A DNA stretch of 64,000 nucleotides. Source: CAWAMR01 sp963783095. Lineage in GTDB: Bacteria; Planctomycetota; Planctomycetia; Gemmatales; Gemmataceae. The position numbers were made by a program, and so were the translations under genes. The notes below the pieces were generated by a model, which was not told where the DNA came from, did no database searches, and worked only from the letters and a program-made list of their open reading frames with translations. The stretch's first letter is position 1. Every line of letters starts with the position of its first letter. Below, one piece after another: positions 20,611-29,312 of this stretch. The stretch covers positions 62,001 to 126,000 of the forward strand of contig CAWAMR010000018.1 in NCBI GenBank assembly GCA_963783095.1. The letters run 5' to 3'.

Positions 20611-20702
20611 TCGTTTTTGTCTTCCGTTGAACTTCGACCATTACTTTGCACGATGCAAAGTTTTGGACAGTGGTAGTGTAGAAACAGGAATAGAAATGGG
20701 TA

Positions 20703-22167
20703 TCACACAGCGGCCCGCCGGCCTGGCTTGGTTTGCGGGATTGAATTCGTCTCACGCAGGCTCCGGCAGTCGGCAACATCTTGTTCGGGCTGCACCGGTT
20801 ATTCGGGTTGAACGCGGTGCGCAGGCGAATCATCATCTGAAGGTCATCCGGCGTGAATAGTTTCGGCATAAAGTCGAGTTTTTCAACGCCGATACCGTGT
20901 TCGCCCGTCACGCTGCCGCCCAGATTGATGCACTCATTCAGGATCTCGTGACTTGCCTCAAGAACCCGTTTCACCTGGTCCGCATCGCGCTCATCGAAAA
21001 GCAGAATCGGATGGAGGTTGCCGTCGCCCGCGTGGAAAACATTGGCGATCCTGATCTGATATTTTTGACCGATGGCCGTGATGAACCGGAGCATGTGGGG
21101 TAATTGCGTCCGCGGTACAACGCCGTCTTGCGTGCAATAACTTGGGGCGAGCCGGCCTACCGCACCGAATGCCTGCTTGCGACATTTCCATAACAGGAGC
21201 CGTTCGGCTTCGGTATTGGCCCGGCGCACTTCACGAGCGTGGTTGCGTTTGGCAATCGCTTCTATTTTATGGGCCTCGTCGTCGAGTCCTGCGTTCAAGC
21301 CGTCCACTTCCATGATCAGAACGGCACCGGCATCCAGAGGGAAACCGAATTTGAAAGCCTGCTCCACAGCGCCGAGGATCAGTTGATCGAGCAATTCGAG
21401 CGCACCCGGGATGATCCCTGCACCAATAATCTCACTGATCGTATTGGTGGCATCATCGACCGTTTCAAATACGCCGAGCAAAGTTCGATAGGCTTCGGGG
21501 TTGGGGGTGATCCGCACCCAGGCCTTGCTGACGATTCCGAAAGTCCCTTCCGAGCCGACGATCACACCGGTCAAGTCGTAGCCCGGCATATCTTCGACGG
21601 GTCCGCCCGTCGTCAAAATCTCGCCGCTGGGGAGAACCATTTCAACGCCCAGAACATGATTGACGGTCACCCCGTATTTCAGCGTATGGGGTCCGCCCGA
21701 ATTGGTCGCGACATTGCCGCCGATGGTACACGCGCCCTGGCTGGAAGGGTCGGGCGCAAGTGAAAATGTTGTTCCTTGCAGCGGTCCGTAAGCCATTTAT
21801 TGACGACGCCCGGCTCCACGACGGCATAGCGATCCCGATAGTTGACTTCGAGAATCCGTTTCATGCGTGCGAGCGCGATCATCACGCCGCCGCCCACCGG
21901 CACGCAGCCGCCGGCCAGACTGGTTCCGGCCCCTCGCGCCAAAAAGGGCAGACCCAGGTCGTTGCAAGCCTTCACGATTTGGACAATCTGCTCGGTCGTC
22001 GTTGGGAAGACCACGACTTCCGGCTGATTTTTCTCGATGGTGAAGCCATCGCATTCGTACACCAGGAGGTCGCTCTTGGCGGTGAGGATCCCTTGCGCAC
22101 CAACAATGGCCCGCATTCGACTAACCAGCGATGATGCAGGTGCAGTGACCATGGATGGAGAACTCAT
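20703..22167 (-). CDS. glcD: Glycolate oxidase FAD subunit GlcD (two frameshifts)
   Basis: Catalytic FAD subunit. Family features: 'LPFLARGAGTSLAGGCVPVGG', 'YAVVEPGVVNKWL', 'ACTIGGNVATNSGGPHTLKY', 'FHAGDGNLHPILLFDERD' and 'GGSVTGEHGIGVEKLDFM'. ATG 22167 overlaps the preceding gene's stop (ATGA). Shifts lie near 21,790 and near 20,757, where one C seems lost after GACV/GACR. With that repaired, the protein ends RETNSIPQTKPGRRAAV at TGA 20703, giving about 487 residues, typical for GlcD. As written, the frame would instead run on about 75 codons through the inverted repeat, which looks artificial. Confidence 0.9.
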
Positions 22168-23264
22168 TTCGCAAAACGCTCGGCCAAATCTTTGTCTTCA
22201 AAATGGATGTTACACCTCTCACCTGTGTCGGAAACCATTTTCTGCACAAATAGGGGTATCAATCTGTCAAACTGGTCCTGATTTGCGCCGGGAATCGAGT
22301 AGACATGAAAATCGGGAACTTTCTCGTCCCTGGCTATGTCTCGCATCTTCTGGGACTGTGAATTCTGAATCACAAGATTGCGCGGGTTGAATATGAAAGT
22401 TGGTTTTTTTATGAACCTTGTAAACCGTATCGGGGAGCGGAATCGAGCTTCTTCGCGGTTCGTCACATCAAAGGGGCATTCCTGCTGAGAGATTTTTTGG
22501 GGAGTATACTCTACCCAATCGGGGACGGGGGCGAGCGCGAAGAAAGCCCGCACGTCTGTATCTCCGGTAGTCGCTGCCAGCAAGGCAAGAGTGCCACCGT
22601 TCCTTTTTTGCCCCACGACGTAAATCCTCTTCTGATCTACCGAAGACTTCTTCTTCACATAATCAATCGCGGCCAGGAGGTCTTCGACTTCCCCGTAACA
22701 GAATTCGAGCTCACCAGGGTTCGTGCCTTCGCCGCGGAATGTCGGACACATCACGACAAACCCTGCTTCCCGAAAAGGCTCCAGTTCTTTCCAAAGTTCA
22801 GCACCGACCCCCGTTCCACTATGAACCCAAATGATTGCAGGTGATTTTTTCCGATCAACCTTGAGGTTGGGTTCGAAAATAGCAGCAGTGAGTTTTTTGG
22901 GACCATACCGAACAACCGTGAGATCCGGATCCGGAAAGGCTAGCGAATTTTCATTCACGTTATGGAAGTGTCGGATCGGATGAGTCTCAAACCCTTTCCG
23001 TGCCTCCAACAAATTCATTTTCTCTTGCGGCAGGGGTTGATTGGCTGCGTTGAATGGCCCAGGCCACGCCTGTTTCATTGGCGGCAGCGGTTGATGATCG
23101 TCATTGTGACCTTGTTGACCGGGTTGATGCTCCGTTCTCTTCGTCGACAGTTTGTCCAGGAAGGGTTTGGCACCCCAGATCAGCATGGTTACCCCGGCAC
23201 CGATCATTCCCAGAATAATGATCGTCGCACACCCAACACCCAGGATTGGAAACAATTTTCGCAT
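22164..23264 (-). CDS. Membrane-anchored alpha/beta-hydrolase-like protein lacking the usual nucleophile
   Basis: A 366-residue protein. Residues 8-32 are a membrane anchor, then a polar linker, then a prolyl-oligopeptidase/dienelactone-hydrolase-like domain ('SPAIIWVHSGTGVGAELWKE', 'GFVVMCPTFRGEGTNPGELE'). Where these enzymes carry G-x-S-x-G the sequence is 'YVVGQKRNGGTLAL', without serine, and the late catalytic His region reads 'SIPGANQDQFDRLIP', with Gln in its place. It is therefore probably not a normal esterase or peptidase and may only bind ligand. No frameshift. It overlaps glcD by four bases and lies 14 bases after the sulfite-oxidase-like gene, so all are likely one operon. Confidence 0.72.
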   Translation of the reverse strand: MRKLFPILGVGCATIIILGMIGAGVTMLIWGAKPFLDKLSTKRTEHQPGQQGHNDDHQPLPPMKQAWPGPFNAANQPLPQEKMNLLEARKGFETHPIRHFHNVNENSLAFPDPDLTVVRYGPKKLTAAIFEPNLKVDRKKSPAIIWVHSGTGVGAELWKELEPFREAGFVVMCPTFRGEGTNPGELEFCYGEVEDLLAAIDYVKKKSSVDQKRIYVVGQKRNGGTLALLAATTGDTDVRAFFALAPVPDWVEYTPQKISQQECPFDVTNREEARFRSPIRFTRFIKKPTFIFNPRNLVIQNSQSQKMRDIARDEKVPDFHVYSIPGANQDQFDRLIPLFVQKMVSDTGERCNIHFEDKDLAERFAK

Positions 23265-23278
23265 AGCGTCTTTCGGCG

Positions 23279-23914
23279 TTAGAGTTCCGCTTCAGTCAGT
23301 TCGTCGCGGAAGCGCTGTTCTCGCCACGGATCCCCCAGCATATGATACCCACCGTTGGACCAACTTTCCCAATAACCCGGATGATCCTGTTCCATCAGTT
23401 CAATTCCACGCACCCATTTGGCACTCTTCCAGGCATAAAGTTTTGGTATGACGAGCCGGACCGGAAAACCATGATCAGGCTCCAAATCCTGCCCGTTGTG
23501 CTTCAGCGCCAGCAGACAATCCTCATCGAAGAAGAGATCGATGGGGATATTCGTGGTGAAGCCGAATTCACAGTGCACCATCACAAACTTAGCACTGGAC
23601 GCCGGCCGCACATGCTTGAGGAGTTCTCGCGTCGAAACCCCTTCCCACAGATTATCGAGTTTGCTCCAACGTGTCACGCAATGCATGTCTGCAAACACTT
23701 TCACACGCGGCAACGCATTGAATTCCGCCCAGCCAAAACGCTTCAATTCATCGACCAGCGGCTTCGGAAAAATACTGAAATCCCACGATTTGGGGTCAAA
23801 CGGCGGCACCGGCCCCACATGCAGTACAGGCCACTTACGCGTCAAGATCTGTCGAGGCGGAAGCCGATCACTTCGTCGAGTATCCGAGCTGATGATCGGC
23901 TGATCGTCGTTCAT
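23279..23914 (-). CDS. Sulfite-oxidase-like molybdopterin oxidoreductase
   Basis: A 211-residue protein of the small, soluble, cytoplasmic 'sulfite oxidase-like' group. The molybdenum-ligating cysteine is in 'FADMHCVTRWSKLDNLWEG'. Other family motifs are 'VHCEFGFTTNIPIDLFFD', 'DHGFPVRLVIPKLYAWKSAKW' and 'GYWESWSNGGYHMLGDPW'. There is no Tat signal, unlike MsrP. The natural substrate of this group is not settled; sulfite or oxidised methionine are possible. ATG 23914 follows GAAAGAATGTC. It is the first gene of the glycolate oxidase run. Confidence 0.82.
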   Translation of the reverse strand: MNDDQPIISSDTRRSDRLPPRQILTRKWPVLHVGPVPPFDPKSWDFSIFPKPLVDELKRFGWAEFNALPRVKVFADMHCVTRWSKLDNLWEGVSTRELLKHVRPASSAKFVMVHCEFGFTTNIPIDLFFDEDCLLALKHNGQDLEPDHGFPVRLVIPKLYAWKSAKWVRGIELMEQDHPGYWESWSNGGYHMLGDPWREQRFRDELTEAEL

Positions 23915-23989
23915 GACATTCTTTCCCCAGCTTGTAACACGGCGATCACCTCTAAATCAATTGGAGTTACGATCATTGTGCCCAACGCG

Positions 23990-24925
23990 AAAATTGTGTA
24001 GCAATTTGTAGCGTCCGCCCCCGATACTCGGGCCATCATCACCAAATAACTTCGTCAGTGTATCAAATCGATAATCGTTTGATCCACTGCCAAGTTCTTT
24101 GGAAGCACGACCATCGGTAATTCGTTTGTTCGCATATACGATCACGGATGTACAAGCCGATTTTTGTAGCAATTTGTAGCGTCTGCGCCCGTTTCGGGCC
24201 CTCATCAGCAAAAACCTCGGCAATCCATCAAATCGATAAGCGTTTGATTGGCTCTTAGTTCTTGGAAGCGTCTGCGCCCGTTTCGGGCCCTCATCAGCAA
24301 AAACCTCGGCAATCCATCAAATCGATAATCGTTTGATTGGCTCTTAGTTCTTGGAAGCAGCCGAGCGGGCCCCCTGGTAATAGCGGATGCGGTCAAGGCT
24401 CGGAAAGGTCCAATACACATTGACTACTCCAGGAGTAAGTTAAATTTGGCACACTTTGGCACGCTTTTGGCCCGCTTTCCTTAAGGGCATGGCAAATCCC
24501 TTCCGAAAGTTTCCCTAATTAGTGATGTTTGGCGTTGCATAAGGTTCCAAATCATTTTCGTGTAGTAATTTGTAACACCCGATTCATTATTACAGATGCA
24601 CGATCGATAGCAAACAAGATAAACCTTGAAACAATTTGTAGCAGCCCGCCGGATCCCTCAAAAAGAAGTTCTTTGCAAGCATGGCGATCACCGCATCGCT
24701 TGCTGGGTTATACAATCGTTGATCTAAAACCCAAGCTATGTAGCAATTTGTAGCACGGCTCTCGGGATTTCGTTCGTTTGCATTTACGATCATTGATGTA
24801 CAAACCGATTTTTGCAACAATCTGTAGCAACCCAGCCCGAAGGACAAGTCCCATTCAATAAGTAAATTTGTCAGTGTATCAAATCGATAAGCGTCGATCC
24901 ACTGCCAAGTTCTTTGGAAGACGTA
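23990..24925. repeat. Mosaic repeat region, about 0.95 kb without genes
   Basis: No protein-like frame is seen. Six degenerate copies of GTAGCAATTTGTAGC occur near 23998, 24168, 24560, 24632, 24740 and 24818. Three longer blocks carry an imperfect palindrome ATCAAATCGATAATCGTTTG (about 24060, 24220, 24315), and part of the block returns near 24,870-24,920. Two blocks (about 24180-24267 and 24268-24358) are near-identical tandem copies of about 90 bases. The GTAGCAATTTGTAG core is the complement of the core in the array at 58.5-59.4 kb. Confidence 0.75.
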
Positions 24926-24981
24926 TCGATGGGCATGGCGTCCTCTTTATAGCAATGTTAGCATGTGGGTGTTTTTGTAAC

Positions 24982-25920
24982 CTACGGTAAATCGTTATGA
25001 CACTCAATCAAAAAGACGATGTTGGACGCCGCTAGGTTCAGAGCGTATCGCGCCATGTGTTCTGGCGTCGGAATCGGTGTTGCCCCTGCCCCATGTGCTG
25101 CGCTTTTGTTGCGCACGTTAGCGAGGCCGGTTTCCAAGACTTTCCTCAACCCGGCAAAGTGGTCGGTGAGCCAAGTTGGTATCAGCCCTTTGGCCAAAAC
25201 AACTGCCACCAAGTCACTCGTTGTGGCTTTACCCTTTTCGTACCTCCAGGAGCGGGCGTCACAGATTGCTTTCAAGGTGCTTTCAAACGATTTGCCTGCC
25301 CAAACGATTGCATCCTCCATCTCACCTCTGCGGTATCTTTGATGAGCATCCAAGAACTCTTGCAATGGTCCTGAAAACCCCGCTCCTGCATCTTGCATCA
25401 GGGCGAGTGCGGGTTTCACAGCTTGAGCGTGAATAAACTGAGAATCCTTACGAATGAGTTCACCACCAGCAAATTCGTACCCGATGCCGTGTTCCATAAA
25501 TCGATGATTCAATTCAGCTATTGCCTCATTCGGCGTCGTGATTATTCCGCCGTGATATGATAGCTGTGCTGAGTCATATCGAGACACTTTTCTCTTAATC
25601 GATTGGAAAGTAAGTTCAATTAGGTCAAGTGCGTCTTCCCTTGATGCTTTTAGGAAATAGTTACAGCACTGGTCGGCGGGTCGTTGCTGGTGGTGTGTTA
25701 GACAAAACTTCCCTTTTTCGCAGATGTACGCCTTGTAAATCTCACCCCACCACTGCGATGATAGGTGATAGGATGGACTGCCATTCCCCAAACTATCCAT
25801 CCAGATGTGTACAACCTGAACGCGGAATGTTTCGGGTAGCGAATCATACTGAAGAACGTCAGTGATACCCTGTTTTGCTTGCAGTTCTTCTCGTTTCGAG
25901 AATAGGTTCAAGACACCCAT
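24982..25920 (-). CDS. AbiJ-NTD4 / HEPN-type abortive-infection-like protein
   Basis: A 312-residue protein. ATG 25920 is chosen because GGAGG lies five bases upstream; an in-frame GTG lies further out at 25947. The N-terminal part (NLFSKREELQAKQGITDVLQ, YDSLPETFRVQVVHIW) resembles the AbiJ N-terminal domain 4. The C-terminal part (WAGKSFESTLKAICDARSW, VLETGLANVRNKSAAHGAG, ARYALNLAASNIVFLI) is a HEPN-like domain with the R-N-K-x3-H motif of RNA-cutting HEPN proteins. This matches the STM4504/CBY_0614 family, often found in defence islands. The inferred role is an RNase that halts growth on phage infection; activation is unknown. It stands next to a DUF4145 gene and a TIR-like pair on the same strand. 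Confidence 0.7.
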   Translation of the reverse strand: MGVLNLFSKREELQAKQGITDVLQYDSLPETFRVQVVHIWMDSLGNGSPSYHLSSQWWGEIYKAYICEKGKFCLTHHQQRPADQCCNYFLKASREDALDLIELTFQSIKRKVSRYDSAQLSYHGGIITTPNEAIAELNHRFMEHGIGYEFAGGELIRKDSQFIHAQAVKPALALMQDAGAGFSGPLQEFLDAHQRYRRGEMEDAIVWAGKSFESTLKAICDARSWRYEKGKATTSDLVAVVLAKGLIPTWLTDHFAGLRKVLETGLANVRNKSAAHGAGATPIPTPEHMARYALNLAASNIVFLIECHNDLP

Positions 25921-25958
25921 GTTGTCCTCCGTAGACACAATAACCACGACTTGTGCGT

Positions 25959-26618
25959 TTATTTGAGGGGTGGTTTACCCACATCAGCCAACTTTTGGTT
26001 TATCGCCGTCCGCTTTTGTTTGGCTTTCTCTGGCTGGACAAAGTAGAAATCGAACAAGGATTCCAGAGTATCCAAGAGCCACTCCGCTTCGTTTGGCTCC
26101 ACATCGATGATAGTTCCCGTGCTCGTACTTTTGCTGGGGTGGGCGGCAAAATTCCCCATTGCTCGAACAGTATCAATCATATCCTTGAGATACTGAGGTA
26201 GAAATGGCATCACTTCATCTATCTGGTCTGCCAGGTCTTTCTTTCTTGTGTTGCCGCCAACTTTCAGGACATGCTGAAGACAACGACGGCTCAATGCGGC
26301 GCTCGCATTCGGGCTATCCTTGAGAACCAAGCAGGCTTCTCGATAATCTTTGGCTAGGTCGGACGGAACTTCTGATGGAATGGGTGCGCGGGCGATTCCT
26401 CTCGGATGAACAATGGTTTCGATAGCTGTGTTATGGGGGGAACCGAATGCCCTTTTTTGTGAGAGTTTCACTATCAAATGGTCGCATCCGGCGCACCTGC
26501 ATACCCGGATGCCCCAAAAACCATCTGGGTCCGTGGCATCCTCTTTATTCCCATGCTGGAACAAATTTACATTTGACCACTTGTCGTGAAACTCAACCAG
26601 ACAATGCGGGCATTTCAT
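25959..26618 (-). CDS. DUF4145-domain protein with N-terminal zinc ribbon
   Basis: A 219-residue protein starting at ATG 26618 behind AAGGAG. Residues 1-45 hold two Cys pairs (CPHC and CRCAGC), probably a zinc ribbon. The rest is a DUF4145 domain, a HEPN-like helical fold: 'YREACLVLKDSPNASAALSR', 'MGNFAAHPSKS', 'DVEPNEAEWLLDTLESLFDF'. DUF4145 proteins are frequently linked to restriction or abortive-infection genes, and the conserved 'R-x-M-G-N-x-A-A-H' resembles HEPN active-site spacing. It starts before and runs into the AbiJ-like gene on the same strand with a 38-base gap. Confidence 0.75.
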   Translation of the reverse strand: MKCPHCLVEFHDKWSNVNLFQHGNKEDATDPDGFWGIRVCRCAGCDHLIVKLSQKRAFGSPHNTAIETIVHPRGIARAPIPSEVPSDLAKDYREACLVLKDSPNASAALSRRCLQHVLKVGGNTRKKDLADQIDEVMPFLPQYLKDMIDTVRAMGNFAAHPSKSTSTGTIIDVEPNEAEWLLDTLESLFDFYFVQPEKAKQKRTAINQKLADVGKPPLK

Positions 26619-26720
26619 GAAAAACTCCTTACTGGGAAAGAGTGATTACTCAAAAGAGGGCTCACAGGGCGAAAGGTTCAAGTAGTTCTTCGTTGACCTC
26701 GTGGAATTCTTTCAATCGCG

Positions 26721-27212
26721 TCAACTCTTGCTGCGAACGATGAACCCACAATCATCCATCCAATTAAACAGTTGCGGCGGGATGGTCTTCTTCGCGTCTT
26801 GTGGGTCAAATTCCCGGTACAGTTTGCCAATCAGGTCGGTTTGAAGTTCGCGTTGCGTAGAGTCTTTCAAGAAACATACCTTCTTGCCCAGCGCCAGCAT
26901 GTATCCGACTTCAAGCGACACATTTGGGTTGATGACATCGGCATCGAGCCGTTCAAAGACCGCAATCCCGAAACGAGTTCCATAAATGTAGGTCAGGATA
27001 TTGAACCACAGGTCATCGTGATACTGCCTGTAGTCGGCACGAAGAGCGACCAAAGAGTGTGCCTCCAGTGCCGTTCTGATGCCTGACTCGATTTGCTCGT
27101 GTGCTTTTGAATTCCCAAACTTCATCATAATGAACGCGAGTTTATTGCTGTCTGGGAAGTCTTCTTGGAATCTTCGAAGGCTATCAGTGATTTCCACTGG
27201 CGGTCGAGACAT
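26721..27212 (-). CDS. TIR/nucleoside-deoxyribosyltransferase-like protein
   Basis: A 163-residue single-domain protein. 'NKLAFIMMKFGNSKAHEQIE' is the first strand and loop of a flavodoxin-like fold. 'RADYRQYHDDLWFNILTYI', 'GIAVFERLDADVINPNVSLE' and 'VGYMLALGKKVCFLKD' follow the pattern of the nucleoside 2-deoxyribosyltransferase/TIR-like family, in which the Glu of 'SLEVGYMLALG' would be catalytic. Such proteins can hydrolyse NAD or nucleotides and serve as defence effectors. It begins inside the stop of the preceding small gene (TAATG, one-base overlap at 27212), so the two are translationally coupled. The exact family is uncertain. Confidence 0.6.
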   Translation of the reverse strand: MSRPPVEITDSLRRFQEDFPDSNKLAFIMMKFGNSKAHEQIESGIRTALEAHSLVALRADYRQYHDDLWFNILTYIYGTRFGIAVFERLDADVINPNVSLEVGYMLALGKKVCFLKDSTQRELQTDLIGKLYREFDPQDAKKTIPPQLFNWMDDCGFIVRSKS

Positions 27213-27559
27213 TATCGCACGTAGGGGGGGAGGAGAAAAACTCGAATCAACGGCGTCAAAGCCGGCCGGAAGGATAAAACAAATTCGATAACTTTCGCTA
27301 GTAGAACTGGAATCTCGACCGTGCGCAATATGTCGTCAAATGTGGCGTCGAATAGATTAGCCTCTCGCGCAAGGATGTCTAAGGCGATTCTCGTCACGCA
27401 AGGAATCCGGACCGTTTTTCGTTCATAAAGTTTTGGGACAGAACCCAACATCGTTCCCATCTCCCAAAGAACCCGAAATTCTTCTGGGATTTCTTTGTCT
27501 CTCACCAGCTTCACCAAATTCTGGAGCGCTTGTTTGTGCGAGTCGGTTAGTTGGTCCAT
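27212..27559 (-). CDS. Unknown 115-residue protein coupled to the TIR-like gene
   Basis: Not recognised. It starts at ATG 27559 (MDQLTDSHKQALQNLVKLVR); an in-frame TTG five codons earlier is less likely. The first two thirds are helical and charged, with 'EIPEEFRVLWEMGTMLGSV' and 'IPCVTRIALDILAREANLFD'. The last 40 residues are strongly hydrophobic and aromatic (IPVLLAKVIEFVLSFRPALT, then PLIRVFLLPPYVR), which could insert into a membrane or bind a partner. The stop TAA overlaps the start of the TIR-like gene by one base, so a sensor, inhibitor or anchor for that protein is a reasonable guess. Confidence 0.55.
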   Translation of the reverse strand: MDQLTDSHKQALQNLVKLVRDKEIPEEFRVLWEMGTMLGSVPKLYERKTVRIPCVTRIALDILAREANLFDATFDDILRTVEIPVLLAKVIEFVLSFRPALTPLIRVFLLPPYVR

Positions 27560-27729
27560 CTGGCGAACCCGCAAAAACTGGTGTTGTGTTCAATCGCCTT
27601 TTTTTTCTACCATCAATATACGCTTCACGCGATACGAAAAACAGGACACCTCTGGGCTATCTGGGCTATAATGTCCACATCCTTAGACCTTTCCGACCGC
27701 ATTATCTGCTTTCTTTCGGGCTATCAAGA

Positions 27730-27879
27730 ATGGTCCAGCAAAGTAACGATTACGAGGTGTCACCAGAAGACTTCATCCAAATCTGGAATTCGTCGGCGAC
27801 TGCTGAAGGCGCGGCCAAATGATTGGCGATGCCGAAAGCAAGTGCCGCGGCTCGTGCCGCTGGGTACAAGAAGCGATGA
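27730..27879 (+). CDS. Possible small HTH-like protein (one frameshift)
   Basis: From ATG 27730 the reading MVQQSNDYEVSPEDFIQIWN ends at TGA 27820-27822. A one-base shift there continues with 'LAMPKASAAARAAGYKKR' to TGA at 27879. The joined peptide of about 49 residues resembles small planctomycete proteins that pair 'F...W..S.s..e.A..lgm' with 'v..RAaGyrkkG', a likely helix-turn-helix. Evidence is limited to this resemblance and acceptable composition. It is convergent with the TlpA-like gene and divergent from the TIR-like pair. Confidence 0.4.
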
Positions 27880-28001
27880 TTACCTACTTGTACAGAATGA
27901 ATCGGCATTCCCTGCACGACGATAGCCCGCTACTCATTCCCGTATTCTCAATTATAGTGTAACCGATTTCACTATCAAGCTTGGAGCAACGCCAAAATGA
28001 C

Positions 28002-28511
28002 CTACGGGGAGTTTTCTCGCAACAATTCATCCACCCGCTTCTCAATCCGTTTATAATCCACTTCGGCATCCGACCATCGACTCACGAGTCGGCCCTGCTG
28101 GTCGAAGAGAAAGACACAGGGCGGGCCATCGATTTTCAGTTTCTTCTGCCAGAATTCTATCTTCTCGTTCAGCAGGAGATTCCTTGTTGTTGCCTTCTGT
28201 AGTTTCAAAAAGTTTTCGACACGTATTTTTGTTTCTTTGTCGTCCGGATCATCGAGACTCACCAAGATGGCTACCAGACCCGCTTTGCCGAGTTTCTGAT
28301 GTAGTTTCACGAAGTTGGGAAATTCGCGTTTGCAGGGCAGACAAAAATCGCCCCAGAAGTCGATGAGAACTACCTTTCCTTTGTTTTGGTTGATGATCTC
28401 CGTCAATTGGGTGTAACGAATCCTTTCCAGTTCACCGACGGCCGGCTCCGCCCCAAGACTTCTCCCCAAAAAAAGCAGCGCTGACAACATTGCACATTGG
28501 TATGCGTTCAT
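28002..28511 (-). CDS. TlpA-like secreted thioredoxin
   Basis: A 169-residue protein with a signal peptide (MNAYQCAMLSALLFLGRSLG, cleavage near AEP) and a thioredoxin fold. The redox motif is C-L-P-C in 'VVLIDFWGDFCLPCKREFPN', with 'LVAILVSLDDPD' and the cis-proline region 'KIDGPPCVFLFDQQGRL'. Such proteins reduce disulfides or mature cytochromes outside the cytoplasm; planctomycetes have many copies with unknown partners. ATG 28511 follows AAGGAAGGATC. No frameshift. Confidence 0.87.
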   Translation of the reverse strand: MNAYQCAMLSALLFLGRSLGAEPAVGELERIRYTQLTEIINQNKGKVVLIDFWGDFCLPCKREFPNFVKLHQKLGKAGLVAILVSLDDPDDKETKIRVENFLKLQKATTRNLLLNEKIEFWQKKLKIDGPPCVFLFDQQGRLVSRWSDAEVDYKRIEKRVDELLRENSP

Positions 28512-28545
28512 CGAATGATCCTTCCTTGGATTCTCTGCACTTAAT

Positions 28546-29270
28546 CTACTCTGATGGTACAGACCGGTTGCTATTTTCGCAAAGGTTGACTTTCTCCGGT
28601 AGTCGAATCCGATAGAGCGTTCCCTTTACCCGATTCCCGCCAGGCTCACCCGCTCGGATGAACTCCGATGTATAGGGTAGTTTTTCCTCTTGCAGCCGGC
28701 GACGCAGATGAGGTGCCGGCGTGCGATCGGGATCGGTCAGCAAACAGAGCCCTCCCGGTTCGAGAAGTTGCGGGATGAGAGCCAGCAACGGATCGATGTT
28801 TCGCATTTCGTAGGTCAAATCTGCGGCCAAAAGCAACGAAACCCGAAGATTCTGCGGCGGACATCTCCAGTCGAGCGGCAAGGTTTGAAAATCGGAAAAA
28901 CCGTTGAGACGGGCATTCCGCGCAGCAAATTTCAGCGCGGTCAGATCGTAATCGCTGAAGATGACATAGAAGCCTCTCTTGAGAGCGGCGATACCGGCAA
29001 GCCCCAGACCGCAACCCAGTTCCAGAACGACCGGCTTGGGGCAATGCATCTCGGGGAATCGTTCGCGCAACACCACCTTCGCCATCATTCGCGAAGCCGG
29101 CCAGATGTCGGCCCAGTAGGGCATGTAATCATCGACTTCGTTCGCGCCTGCACGATCGGGTCATCCAGCAGCCGATCCGACTGCGCTGGACGTTCCAAAA
29201 GGATCATCTGCCGGTTGATGAATACGGTTTCCCGTTGAATATCGGGAACGAGAGTAAGAGGGCTTTCCAT
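28546..29270 (-). CDS. Class I SAM-dependent methyltransferase (one frameshift)
   Basis: Rossmann-fold methyltransferase of the lysine-methyltransferase/Nnt1-like group. 'MPYWADIWPASRMMAKVVL' precedes motif I 'VVLELGCGLGLAGIAALKRG', then 'VIFSDYDLTALKFAARNARL' and 'LLLAADLTYEMRNIDPLLAL'. The N-terminal 45 residues (MESPLTLVPDIQRETVFINR and on) lie in another frame. They join at about 29,135, where one extra base turns QANEVDDYMPYW into QARTKSMIT. About 240 residues when repaired. Start ATG 29270 is probable but has only a weak ribosome site. Substrate unknown. The phosphoesterase gene ends 43 bases upstream. Confidence 0.75.
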
Positions 29271-29312
29271 GAATGCGGGTTGCGAACGTGTCTGAGCCGG
29301 TATCATGTTCGG

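Noticed and set aside
20477..20702. C-terminal extension of GlcD through the inverted repeat
   Set aside because: The extra 75 codons are encoded by a repeat, and a one-base correction gives a normal GlcD end at 20703.
24060..24360. Palindromic blocks considered as integron attC sites
   Set aside because: No cassette genes lie between the blocks, the spacing is irregular or simply tandem, and no integrase gene is present.
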